From NCBI GenBank assembly GCA_965212525.1, contig CBDBVC010000059.1, forward strand, positions 124,001 through 188,000: a stretch of 64,000 nucleotides of DNA, written 5' to 3'. Source of the stretch: SZUA-38 sp965212525. GTDB taxonomy: Bacteria; Pseudomonadota; Gammaproteobacteria; Xanthomonadales; SZUA-38. Of this stretch, positions 53,237-61,975 are shown piece by piece; position 1 is the stretch's first letter; every line of letters begins with the position of its first letter. The notes under the pieces were generated by a model that saw only the letters and a list, made by a program, of their open reading frames with translations, was not told the origin of the DNA and made no database searches. A program made the position numbers and the translations under genes.

Positions 53237-55800
53237 ACAGCCTCCCTGTCAATGTGGTAAGACGATTCGGGTTTTGGCAGTCGAATGATGAATTCACAGA
53301 AATGTCCAGGTACCGATTTGACGCCAATGGTTCCGCCAAGTGCCCTGACCTTGGATGCAACAACATCCATGCCGACACCACGTCCGGCATTCCTGTCAGA
53401 TTTTTCGACTGTCGAAAATCCGGACTTGAAGATCAGTCCGACAATCTGTTTGGGCAACAGTGAATCGAGTTGTTCATCGTTCACCAGTCCCTTGTTCCTG
53501 GCGGCCAGTTTGATCGCCTCGACCGACAAGCCTCTGCCGTCATCATGATAGTCGATCTGGATATTGTTGCCTTCAACCTCGGTGACCGTAACATTGAGCT
53601 GACCTTCAGCTGGTTTTTGATTGGCATTCCGCTGGGCAGAATCCTCTATACCGTGAACGATGGAATTCCTGATGAGCTGGATCAGAATGTCATTGCATTC
53701 ACTGCGATACTCGTCGGGTATCAGCGATTCGCCCTCAATACGGAATTGGACCCGCTTGTCCGTTTCAATTGCAACCTTTTGAGCCAGTTGTCCCAGAATG
53801 CTCTGGAATTGACCTGCTGGCAGTGATTTGTTCTGTTCACTTGCTTTGTCAGCTTCAAATGAATTGGTGATCTTGATTGATTTCTGCAGTTGTCCGAGTC
53901 TCAGTATCAGAGTTCTCAGGGATTCGATCTGGTTGAGAAATTCGTCGAGTTTGATCGTCAGCGGCAGGAAATCCTTTCCAGTGATGTGATCCTTGTCGCG
54001 AATCTCTTCCAGAATGTCTTCAAACTCGTGAGCTTTTTCTTCAAAGACTTCGAGACCGAGACTGGCTGCGTCTCCCTTGATACCGTGAGAGATTCTGAAT
54101 ATCTCACCAACCTTGCTGGCGTGTTGTCTGGGAGTAATGCTGCGCTGACTGAGAACATCATTGATTTCAGCCAGGGATGACTCGGAATCACCCAGGAAGC
54201 GAGTCAACAGTGTGGGATCAACATGGAGCACCTGAATCATGAGATCAAACTGAGCCTGTGATTTCTGTTGCGACAGCATCAGGTCGCGTTCCAGGGTAAC
54301 TCTGTCGGTAACATCGTCCACCTTGACCAGCAAGTGAGAAATCTGGTCATCAACAATGACGCGCTTGAATCCGAAACTGAGGTGGCGAGCGAGGTGTTCA
54401 CCTCCACCACTATCGAAAAACACTTCAATTTCATCCAGTGGGTTGAGGTCAGTGACCAGTTCCTCATTGACACGATCACCCAGTAGCAATTCGATGTAAT
54501 CCTCGGCCGTTTGAAGCGTTTTCTCGGGAACTATCTTGCGAAGCAATGTGAGGAAATTCTGTCCTGCAGGTTGCTCTTCATTGAGGATGTTGACCAGAGA
54601 GCCCGAATACTGATTGCCGATTGTGTGTTCTTTATCCATCAGGAAGAGCCCATCATTGACCGTATCCAGAATTCGGTCAGTTTCCCTTCTGGCCCGATTA
54701 AGCTGGACATCGGTACGACGAAGCTGACTGAGAAAATAGAATACAATGATGGCGAACATCAGCAGTGCGAAGGCGATACCGATGATCTGGATCAGTCGCA
54801 GTGTATCTGATCTGCGTGCCGAATCATTCTCCAGTGCAGCCGCGAGTGAATCCATCAGCCCCAGAAGCCTGAGGTTGTTTGTCGATGCAAATGCGATTGC
54901 CTGTGTCAGGCTGATCAACCCTGAAGTGTCTGCTTCAGTAACCCGGTCCAGCGTTTTCTTCATCGGTTGCCATAATTCGCTTGCCTGCAACAGAAAGTCT
55001 GCTGTTTGTGCATTGGTTACCGGATCAGCCGAACGTGTGGTGCCGTCAGAGCCCGTCAATTCTATCCCAGCCAGCATGTCAGACAGATTTGTATCGAAGA
55101 GATTGACTTGCTGTGTCAGTTCCTTGATGGGTTGAGTGATCGACGAATTTGTCAGTTGTGCCTGCTCGATCTTGAACAAGCTGTTGACGATTTGCTGGGT
55201 CAGGAGTAATTGATAGCGGATATTGTCATCAAGCTCAAACTCAGGTTCAGCTTCAGACTGGCTTCGTTGTGCAGCAGACAGTGCTGCAAACAGTGCATCT
55301 GCTCCCTTGTCGAGACTAGCGTTGGCATCTGAAATTGATTGTATCGCCACGCCATCGGCTTTGAGTATGCCCTGGATTGCCAGACCGTAATCTTTCCAGA
55401 TCAGTTTGGTTTCTTCGATGGCGTCACGACCGTCAGGGATGCTGACAGCATTCAGGTATACCAGTTGATTGTCGCTGTCTCGAATTTCACCACCGGTATC
55501 GAATGCGTACAGTGTGATATCAAACTGTTCGAATGTCTCACGCAATTCGATCAAGTGTGGTGTAACAGACTGGCTGCTCTGTTGGGCGATGAGTATATTC
55601 TGCAAAGTCTTGATCATGCGCTGGGACAGCATGCGTTGCTGGCCTGCCATATTGATCTCTGCTGCGTCATCTTCAAACTGTGATGACACAATGAAGTTCA
55701 GCAACAGCACTGAAATGATCGTCAGGACAAATAGTGCAATGAATCCGATGAGTGCGCGGTACCGACCACGTACTTCCTGCGAATTCGCTCGATTATTCAT
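53233..55800 (-). CDS. Membrane-bound CheA-like histidine kinase with PilJ-type sensor
   Basis: This 855-residue kinase has a membrane helix (about 16-38) and type-IV-pilus-receptor-like repeats (INMAGQQRMLSQRMIKTL near 50 and a second near 197-230). A second helix (about 339-359) and a PAS-like domain (378-505) follow. An HPt-type histidine domain has FRISHGIKGDAASLG (His near 572). The ATPase domain shows the N-box LIRNSIVHGIED (about 709-720), then YHDDGRGLS. The HPt-plus-ATPase arrangement is CheA-like but lacks the CheW-binding domain. The ATG at 55800 has GGGGGA at good spacing, better than the one at 55812. Confidence 0.88.
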   Translation of the reverse strand: MNNRANSQEVRGRYRALIGFIALFVLTIISVLLLNFIVSSQFEDDAAEINMAGQQRMLSQRMIKTLQNILIAQQSSQSVTPHLIELRETFEQFDITLYAFDTGGEIRDSDNQLVYLNAVSIPDGRDAIEETKLIWKDYGLAIQGILKADGVAIQSISDANASLDKGADALFAALSAAQRSQSEAEPEFELDDNIRYQLLLTQQIVNSLFKIEQAQLTNSSITQPIKELTQQVNLFDTNLSDMLAGIELTGSDGTTRSADPVTNAQTADFLLQASELWQPMKKTLDRVTEADTSGLISLTQAIAFASTNNLRLLGLMDSLAAALENDSARRSDTLRLIQIIGIAFALLMFAIIVFYFLSQLRRTDVQLNRARRETDRILDTVNDGLFLMDKEHTIGNQYSGSLVNILNEEQPAGQNFLTLLRKIVPEKTLQTAEDYIELLLGDRVNEELVTDLNPLDEIEVFFDSGGGEHLARHLSFGFKRVIVDDQISHLLVKVDDVTDRVTLERDLMLSQQKSQAQFDLMIQVLHVDPTLLTRFLGDSESSLAEINDVLSQRSITPRQHASKVGEIFRISHGIKGDAASLGLEVFEEKAHEFEDILEEIRDKDHITGKDFLPLTIKLDEFLNQIESLRTLILRLGQLQKSIKITNSFEADKASEQNKSLPAGQFQSILGQLAQKVAIETDKRVQFRIEGESLIPDEYRSECNDILIQLIRNSIVHGIEDSAQRNANQKPAEGQLNVTVTEVEGNNIQIDYHDDGRGLSVEAIKLAARNKGLVNDEQLDSLLPKQIVGLIFKSGFSTVEKSDRNAGRGVGMDVVASKVRALGGTIGVKSVPGHFCEFIIRLPKPESSYHIDREAV

Positions 55801-56018
55801 AATTTCCCCCATGTGATGTCACCCTGTGCCTGAGCGCCCACATTTCTTTTGAGGATTTTCGACCGCCCCGCTTCTTCCCTGGGACACCAACACTGAAACA
55901 CTATCACGATCGGCATGTCGCGGAAACGAACGGGTGTTTGAATTAACAAATGATTACAAACCGCCCGAATTTGAACATTAAACGGGCAGTTACGTAGTGC
56001 TCAGAAATCGGGCATCGG

Positions 56019-56735
56019 TCAGTCGTTCTGTTGTAGCTGATTCAGCGCCTTCTTGACCATGGGGTGTGGATTGATGGCATCAGCTCGCTCAAGAGCCTGT
56101 CGTGCTTCATCCTGCCGTCCCTGTTTCAGATACATCTGGCCGAGCATGAAATGGCTGTCGAAACTGTCCGGAAAGTAGTCCAGGTTCAGTTTCAGCAGGG
56201 TTTCGGCTGCAGTTGCATCGAATTTCTGATTCTTGAGCGCCAGATCGATCAGCATGCCTTCGGAAAAATCATAGCTGTGCGTGCCATGGTACATCTCGCG
56301 TAGTTCCATGTAGCGTGCCGTCATGGCCTCGATGCCTTCTTTCTTCAGTACCTTGTTGAGTACCGTACCGGTCATGTAGGGCTCGGCGATTCCGCGGTGG
56401 CAGGTCATGCAATTGATGCGCTTGTTGCCTTTCAGCAGTGACAGGTGTTCACCATTGATGGCGGTAACCATGTCCATCATCTGGCGCGTGATTTTCTTGA
56501 ACCGCTTCTCGTCACTGGTAAAGTCGTATTCTTCAAGTGGCTGACCTTCCTCACCGACATGACAGCCGCTGCAGCGCAATCCGGTAGACCGGGTGAACTT
56601 GATCATGACGGCACGCAATTGTTCGGCAGAGATGTCCTCGGGCAGGTGCGTCAGATTTTCAGGATTATCCCAGATACTTGCCTTGACCGAGACCGCCAGA
56701 GGCAGCGCCAGCAGTAACCACCATCGTTGTTTCAT
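56019..56735 (-). CDS. Exported c-type cytochrome with TPR-like C-terminus
   Basis: This 238-residue protein has a signal peptide (WWLLLALPLAVSVKA) and two haem c motifs, CSGCH near residue 54 and CMTCH about 50 residues later. The spacing resembles the c-type subunit of photosynthetic reaction centre-like cytochromes. A helical tail with a TPR motif follows (FMLGQMYLKQGRQDEARQALERADAINP). The ATG at 56735 has GGAGA at eight bases, preferred over the one at 56753. Partner proteins are not adjacent. A diheme electron carrier is the safest description. Confidence 0.85.
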   Translation of the reverse strand: MKQRWWLLLALPLAVSVKASIWDNPENLTHLPEDISAEQLRAVMIKFTRSTGLRCSGCHVGEEGQPLEEYDFTSDEKRFKKITRQMMDMVTAINGEHLSLLKGNKRINCMTCHRGIAEPYMTGTVLNKVLKKEGIEAMTARYMELREMYHGTHSYDFSEGMLIDLALKNQKFDATAAETLLKLNLDYFPDSFDSHFMLGQMYLKQGRQDEARQALERADAINPHPMVKKALNQLQQND

Positions 56736-56787
56736 CAATTCAATTCTCCGCATTCACGCGTGTCCACCAGAGTCGGACATCATACCA

Positions 56788-57666
56788 TCACCTTTTCGTT
56801 GTTACGCGCAGGGGCCTGAAATAGTTCTGGTTTTTGTAAAAAATGTGATCTTCATTGGCAGGCCACCAGCCTGGTATGCCGAGAATCGGCAGTGGCAGCA
56901 ATCGACTTGATGCGTTCTTGATATTGGATATTGTGCTACTGGATGGTGCAGTTTCACACAAGCCGGTTTCCTGCTTCAGCCTCTTGGCTACAATGTGATC
57001 GACTTCGGTCAGTTTGTCTGCATGCTTCATCGAATTGAATGTGTGATCAACCTCGAGAAACAGCGCTTTTGCCGTGAGCCCGACATAGGGCGTCAACAGT
57101 TGTTCCAGCAGACCATGGCCAATGACGAAGGCGTGCAGGTTACTGTGCCAGTCAGCCCGACAGTCAACAAACAGGGCATGCCAGTCATGCTGCCGAATCA
57201 TCCGTTCGTGTTCAGGCCTGCTGCCGCACAGAACGATGCCGGTCTCGTCCACCAGGGTGACGTAATCTCGCATCCTGTTGCGAACTCCGGGCTGTTTGCC
57301 CGCTGAGTCAAGCTGATTCAGGTGAGCCCGGTTCAGTGTGCGCTTGATGCGCGTGTAACGAATCCAGACCAGTGCGTTGAACAGGTCATGCCAGTTGTCC
57401 GTTCGGGTTGGGATGGCACCGGTTTTTGCAATACCGGATTCATAGGACACTGCCGTGAGTGAAGCTTGCTGTTCAGTGAATCGATACGATGGAATGTCGA
57501 CATTCTGACCTGTTTCTTCACAAGCCACCGCAGACCACCATCGGTTCATCTCGTCCAGGCTCGGGAATGTTGCCGCGTCTCCGGCTGCAGGAAATGATGC
57601 CAGTTGATCTGGCCAGTCCCGCTCAATCAGCTTCAGAATCAGCCGCGGCTCTTCCATTTTGCTCAT
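56788..57666 (-). CDS. DUF3025 family protein
   Basis: This 292-residue cytoplasmic protein resembles DUF3025. Segments such as WHDLFNALVWIRYTRIKRTLNRAHL and VTLVDETGIVLCGSRPE are typical of the family, and the C-terminal half ends with LLPLPILGIPGWWP. The function is unknown in the family. I chose the ATG at 57666; an earlier start at 57771 overlaps the divergent Kazal gene. It is divergently oriented to that gene, 43 bases apart. Confidence 0.8.
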   Translation of the reverse strand: MSKMEEPRLILKLIERDWPDQLASFPAAGDAATFPSLDEMNRWWSAVACEETGQNVDIPSYRFTEQQASLTAVSYESGIAKTGAIPTRTDNWHDLFNALVWIRYTRIKRTLNRAHLNQLDSAGKQPGVRNRMRDYVTLVDETGIVLCGSRPEHERMIRQHDWHALFVDCRADWHSNLHAFVIGHGLLEQLLTPYVGLTAKALFLEVDHTFNSMKHADKLTEVDHIVAKRLKQETGLCETAPSSSTISNIKNASSRLLPLPILGIPGWWPANEDHIFYKNQNYFRPLRVTTKR

Positions 57667-57709
57667 GAATTGTTCATCCTGTCTGCTCAATCCATTCGAA
57701 GGAATGTGC

Positions 57710-58003
57710 ATGCGAATACTGACACAAATCGGCGGTGCTCTCATCCTGTCACTGATGGTGGCCTGCAGCAATCAGCCAGAAGAGGTTGCCAGACCGGAGG
57801 TTGCCACGCCGGAAGAACCGGCCTGCAAGATCAAGGTAAAGAATCCGGAAGAGCGCATGTGCACGATGGAGTACCGGCCGGTCTGCGGATGTGATGGCAA
57901 GACCTATTCAAACGCCTGTGTGGCAAGTACCATGGGCATCACGCGATCCACACCAGGTGCCTGTGAAGGCGACGACATTGAAGCCAGGCAGGACACACCA
58001 TAG
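57710..58003 (+). CDS. Kazal-type domain lipoprotein
   Basis: This 97-residue lipoprotein has a signal peptide with lipobox LMVAC, a short Glu/Pro-rich linker and one Kazal domain (PVCGCDGKTYSNACVASTMG; six Cys in the domain). Kazal domains usually inhibit serine proteases. Bacterial single-domain lipoproteins of this type are known but rarely characterised. GAAGGA precedes the ATG. The glutathione peroxidase gene follows 16 bases later. Confidence 0.88.
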   Translation: MRILTQIGGALILSLMVACSNQPEEVARPEVATPEEPACKIKVKNPEERMCTMEYRPVCGCDGKTYSNACVASTMGITRSTPGACEGDDIEARQDTP

Positions 58004-58019
58004 CATCAGGAATCAGACA

Positions 58020-58505
58020 ATGAGCGACACCGTACATCAGTTCGAAGCCGAAACCATTGAAGGCGAAAACCAGACTCTTTCAGACTATGAAGGCGACGTC
58101 CTGCTGATCGTCAACACGGCCAGCAAATGCGGATTCACACCCCAGTACAAGGGTCTGGAGAAGATCTATCAGGAATACGGTGACAAGGGCTTCAAGGTAC
58201 TGGGTTTCCCCTGTGACCAGTTTGGCCACCAGGAGCCTGGCAATGAGGAAGAAATCGCCCAGTTCTGCGAGTTGAATTTCGGTGTGACCTTTCCCCTGTT
58301 CAGCAAGATCGAAGTCAATGGCGACAATGCCCACCCACTGTATGAATACCTGAAGCAGGAAGCACCGGGTCTGCTGGGCAGCAAGAAGATCAAATGGAAC
58401 TTCACCAAGTTCCTGGTCAACCGGGAGGGCAAGGTGCTCAAGCGCTACGCACCGAACACCAAGCCGAAGGATCTGGTTGACGACATCGTGGCAGAGCTGG
58501 ACTGA
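58020..58505 (+). CDS. Glutathione peroxidase family protein
   Basis: This 161-residue thiol peroxidase has the active site NTASKCGFTPQYKGLE (Cys 37), the FPCDQFGHQEPG motif with the catalytic Gln, and IKWNFTKFLVNREG (Trp-Asn of the tetrad). The Cys version is normal in bacteria. No signal peptide is seen, so it is cytoplasmic. AGGA lies eight bases before the ATG. It probably shares a transcript with the Kazal gene. Confidence 0.95.
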   Translation: MSDTVHQFEAETIEGENQTLSDYEGDVLLIVNTASKCGFTPQYKGLEKIYQEYGDKGFKVLGFPCDQFGHQEPGNEEEIAQFCELNFGVTFPLFSKIEVNGDNAHPLYEYLKQEAPGLLGSKKIKWNFTKFLVNREGKVLKRYAPNTKPKDLVDDIVAELD

Positions 58506-58623
58506 ATCAACCATTGAGCACAGGCGCATGAGCACCAGCCGTTCAGCCTGGCGTCAGTCTGGATTCATGGTCTATTCAGCATCAATCGGTTTAAATGGCA
58601 TCATGAAACATGACTAGGAGACA

Positions 58624-59262
58624 GTGATGAAAAAGCTGACCCTGCTATTGATCGGATTGATGATGACATCAATCAGCGCGGCCGACCGATACGGCGGTAT
58701 TTCGATCCATGAAGCGATTTACGGTACAGGTTACCGCTACTGTGATGCCACCTACGCCGTCAGGCATTGCGATGGGCTGGACAGCTGCCAGATTCGCGCC
58801 AGCAATAATCTGTGTGGTGATCCACACAAGGGTGAACGCAAGACACTCAAAGTGATCTACAGCTGCGGTTACGGCACGCGAGAGGCCCGGATTCGTGAAC
58901 GCGAGAGCGGATACATCGAGTGTGATCGCTCATCCTCATCACCATATTTTGAGCCACGTCAGCCGTCAGCAGGGCGCTCGGCAAGGCAGCAATCGCGCGG
59001 TAATCGCTACGGTTACAACCGTGGTTTGCTGCAGATTCTTGAAGTGGAATATGGCCGAGATCACCGTTACTGCGATGCCACCTACGCCTTTGAGCGTCAG
59101 TGCGATGGACGCGAATCCTGCTCGGTAAGGGTCAACAACAACCTCTGTGGTGACCCCTACAAGGGCAAGAAGAAGACCGCCTACATCGAATACCGCTGTG
59201 ATGGACGTGTTCGCAGTCATCAGGTCAGGGAAGGCGACTCGGCTCATCTGGACTGTTACTGA
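58624..59262 (+). CDS. Secreted tandem SUEL-type lectin-like protein
   Basis: This 212-residue protein has a signal peptide (LLLIGLMMTSISA) and two homologous domains (about 25-100 and 135-210). Each shows YCDATYA..., CDG..SC..R..NNLCGDP.KG and a closing Y.C, the pattern of sea-urchin-egg-lectin/rhamnose-binding domains. A basic Arg/Ser linker separates them. The two domains also share near-identical DNA (TGTGATGCCACCTACGCC at about 58741 and its near copy at 59069), suggesting recent duplication. A carbohydrate-binding role in the periplasm or outside the cell is inferred. Confidence 0.85.
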   Translation: MMKKLTLLLIGLMMTSISAADRYGGISIHEAIYGTGYRYCDATYAVRHCDGLDSCQIRASNNLCGDPHKGERKTLKVIYSCGYGTREARIRERESGYIECDRSSSSPYFEPRQPSAGRSARQQSRGNRYGYNRGLLQILEVEYGRDHRYCDATYAFERQCDGRESCSVRVNNNLCGDPYKGKKKTAYIEYRCDGRVRSHQVREGDSAHLDCY

Positions 59263-59283
59263 CGGTCAACAGCAACTCAGGCA

Positions 59284-59310
59284 AAAGGCCCCGGAATGGG
59301 GCCTTTTTTT
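59284..59310. terminator. Intrinsic terminator after the lectin gene
   Basis: AAAGGCCCC (59284-59292) and GGGGCCTTT (59298-59306) form a perfect 9-bp stem with a five-base loop and a T-run. It lies between the lectin gene and the convergent Sel1-like gene. Confidence 0.88.
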
Positions 59311-59329
59311 ATTCATGACGCTTGAGGGG

Positions 59330-60377
59330 TCAGGACTGACTGTCGCGGCAGTATCGCTCGCACAGGTCACGTCCCATCCTGCGGGCATCACTGACCTGGC
59401 CCGGATCCAGTTCAAGCTCCGCCGAGTTCAGCATCTGGTCAACATAGCCTGACAGCATGGGATCAAAGCCTGCCAGTTTGGCGGCATAGGTATAGGCATA
59501 GATCAGATAGGGGTCCTTGTCGAGTATGCTGTCGTACTGGTACACGTAGGCGTATTGAAGAAATGCGCTGGGGTGCCCGGAATGCAGTGCCTGATTGAGA
59601 TAGCGGATGGCGTTGTTTCTGAATTCCATTACCAGTTCGGGCTGCTTGAAGGCCAGTCGGGGATAAAACAGCTGCTGGCCGTCCACCGGGTATTTGATCA
59701 TTGCCGGCAGATAGCCCATGTCAGCCGATGTTCTGAGCCAGTAATAGGCCATCAGGTCGTAATCGGCATCGATCTCGGAACAGGTTTCGAAACTGATCTG
59801 CATGGCGGCCATCTGATCTTCCATGTACTGCATCGATTCTTCACTGACATCCTTTCTGGCGCGCTGTTCGATGTAGCTGTCCATCATGGCATCGAAGTTC
59901 TGCTGCGTGCGTGGTGTCTGCTTGCAGGACAGGAAGCGCAGGTACAGCAGGAATGCCGCTTCCCCGGTCGCCATCACCGACGCGTTCGCGCAGGTCGATC
60001 ATGGCAGTGGCATCGATCAGCGGTACTTCGTCAGTCATCAGCTGTTGCTGAATCTCCGCCATGCGAAACTGGCTGAACTGCTGCCATTCGGGATCATAAT
60101 CAGGATCGGCTTCGACCTGGTCCTGACGCGAAAGGGTGGCCGTCTGTCTGGCCGGGGGAGATTCCAGGCTGCCAGTATCACCGGCAGTGATTGAGATGGA
60201 TTCAGAGTTGGCCTTATCGCCTGCAGGCAGGTCAGTAGTGGAATCGGCAGCCTGATCCGATGAGCTTGTCCTCACCGGGCCAGCTGGCTCGGGTGAGTCG
60301 GTCAGCATCCAGTAGAGCACACCTGCCGTCGTTGCCAGGGCGATGCTTGCCAAGATTGTGAGGCTGGTTCTGCTCAC
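59330..60377 (-). CDS. Membrane-anchored Sel1/TPR-like protein, frameshifted
   Basis: The first frame begins at GTG 60377 (AGGA upstream) with a membrane anchor (TILASIALATTAGVLYWML) and a Ser/Glu-rich linker, and ends near 59965. The second frame continues with EAAFLLYLRFLSCKQTPRTQ and Sel1-like helical segments (DLMAYYWLRTSADMGYLPAMIKYP). Removing one C from CCCC at plus 59962-59965 gives a 348-residue protein (DREAAFL across the joint). Function is unknown; a periplasmic scaffold is inferred. Confidence 0.75.
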
Positions 60378-60450
60378 GTGATTCCTGAGAAAAGAAGCGA
60401 AGCTGACGCATGCCAGCTTCGCAGGTTAACCCACACTGGGTGGTGTCAGA

Positions 60451-61821
60451 TCAGCTGAGCACCACGATATACGATCCCTGTCCACGGCGTACCTTGACCA
60501 TGTAGCGGTTGTCGTCATTCAGAATACGATTCACATCATCGATAGACGTGACCTTGTTGCGGTTGATTTCAGTGATGATATCGCCGCGCTGCAAGCCGAA
60601 TCGTTCTGCCTTCGAGCCGGATTCGACCGACTGGATCATGACACCCTCGACATCGCTTGCCAGCGGATGATTCGACGGTATTTCCGACAGCATGACGCCG
60701 CCAAGATCGGACGGGTCATCCGCTTCCTGTTCGGGCTCGTCATTCTGCGCCAGTGATTCACGCGCACCCAGACGGGCCTTTGTGCTGCGGCGTTCGCCGT
60801 CACGAATGTATTCGATATCGACCGATTCGCCTGGTCTCTTGAGGCCGATATGGTTGCGAAGGTCATTGAAGTTTTCGACCTCCTCACCATCGATTGACAC
60901 GATCAGGTCATAGTTTTCCAGACCGGCACGTTCGGCTGCGGTATTGGTTTCGACTTCCCGGATCAGTGCACCGGTGGCCTTCTCAAGACCCAGGTAATCG
61001 GCCAGTTCACGGTTCAGTGGCTGACCCTGGATACCCAGCAGGCCACGACGTACCGAACCGAATTCGAGAATCTGTGTGTAGACCGAATTCACCATGCTGC
61101 TCGGTATGGCAAAGCCGATACCGACACTGCCGCCGCTGGGGCCGAGGATGGCCGTGTTGATCCCGATCAGTTCACCCTGCAGGTTGATCAGTGCACCGCC
61201 CGAATTGCCGCGATTGATCGAGGCGTCGGTCTGAATGAAATCCTCGTAATTCTCGATATTCAGGCCGGATCTGCCCTTGGCAGAAACGATCCCTGACGTG
61301 ACCGTGCCGCCAAGACCAAAGGGGTTGCCGATGGCCAGCACATAATCGCCGACCTCCAGGCTGTCGGAATCGCCGATTGGCAGAGCGGTCAGGTTGCTGC
61401 TGTCGACCTTGAGAACGGCAAGATCACTGTCAGCGTCGGAGCCGATCAGTGTGGCTTCGAGCTGTCGCTGGTCGCTGAGCCCGATCATGATTTCGTCGGC
61501 ATTGTCGATGACATGATGATTGGTGAGAATGTAGCCCTGTGCTGCATCGACGATCACGCCTGAACCAAGGCTGCCTGTCTGGCGTTCACTGGGTTGCTGC
61601 GGGATATCGAAGAATCTGCGGAAAAACGGATCCTGCAGCATGGGGTTGTTCTCGACTTCGACCGTGCCGCGGGTTGAGATGTTGACCACGGCAGGGGACA
61701 CCTGCTTCACCAGAGGAGCCAGGCTGACTTCACGCGGGATGGCACCTGCCAGTGCAGCCTGCCCGAATAGCACAGCCAGAAAAATTGAAAAGACGCCTGT
61801 GGCGAGCCTGTTCGTTCTCAT
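60451..61821 (-). CDS. DegQ/DegP-type periplasmic serine endoprotease
   Basis: This 456-residue HtrA-family protease/chaperone has a signal peptide (SIFLAVLFGQAALA). The trypsin-like domain has the triad His 103 (TNHHVID), Asp 133 (DADSDLAVLK) and Ser 207 (RGNSGGA). Two PDZ domains follow (about 255-345 and 375-450; RRGLLGIQGQPL starts the first). It degrades misfolded periplasmic proteins. A sigma-E-like promoter lies immediately upstream, matching regulation of degP in E. coli. Confidence 0.96.
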   Translation of the reverse strand: MRTNRLATGVFSIFLAVLFGQAALAGAIPREVSLAPLVKQVSPAVVNISTRGTVEVENNPMLQDPFFRRFFDIPQQPSERQTGSLGSGVIVDAAQGYILTNHHVIDNADEIMIGLSDQRQLEATLIGSDADSDLAVLKVDSSNLTALPIGDSDSLEVGDYVLAIGNPFGLGGTVTSGIVSAKGRSGLNIENYEDFIQTDASINRGNSGGALINLQGELIGINTAILGPSGGSVGIGFAIPSSMVNSVYTQILEFGSVRRGLLGIQGQPLNRELADYLGLEKATGALIREVETNTAAERAGLENYDLIVSIDGEEVENFNDLRNHIGLKRPGESVDIEYIRDGERRSTKARLGARESLAQNDEPEQEADDPSDLGGVMLSEIPSNHPLASDVEGVMIQSVESGSKAERFGLQRGDIITEINRNKVTSIDDVNRILNDDNRYMVKVRRGQGSYIVVLS

Positions 61822-61850
61822 ACAATCACCTGTAATAATGGAATGTCATC

Positions 61851-61878
61851 ATAGACCCTGAAATTTCAGATCAGTTCA
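61851..61878 (-). promoter_or_regulatory. Sigma-E-like promoter of the DegQ/DegP gene
   Basis: On the minus strand, TGAACTG (plus 61872-61878) and GTCTAT (plus 61851-61856) are separated by 15 bases, close to the sigma-E consensus GGAACTT-N15-GTCTAA. It is about 30 bases upstream of the ATG. A perfect palindrome, CTGAAATTTCAG (61858-61869), fills the spacer. The call is by consensus match only. Confidence 0.5.
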
Positions 61879-61975
61879 GCACAAATCTGACGAAATTCAT
61901 CATGATGCATCGTCTGCAGAGATCACATCACGTACAATATCGCTCTTATTTCTGCTGCTGTCGAGTATCGCCCGG

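Noticed and set aside
55975..56000. Terminator-like hairpin after the cytochrome gene (minus strand)
   Set aside because: Only five G/C pairs (GCCCG/CGGGC) around a large A/T loop and no clear U-run; too weak to call.
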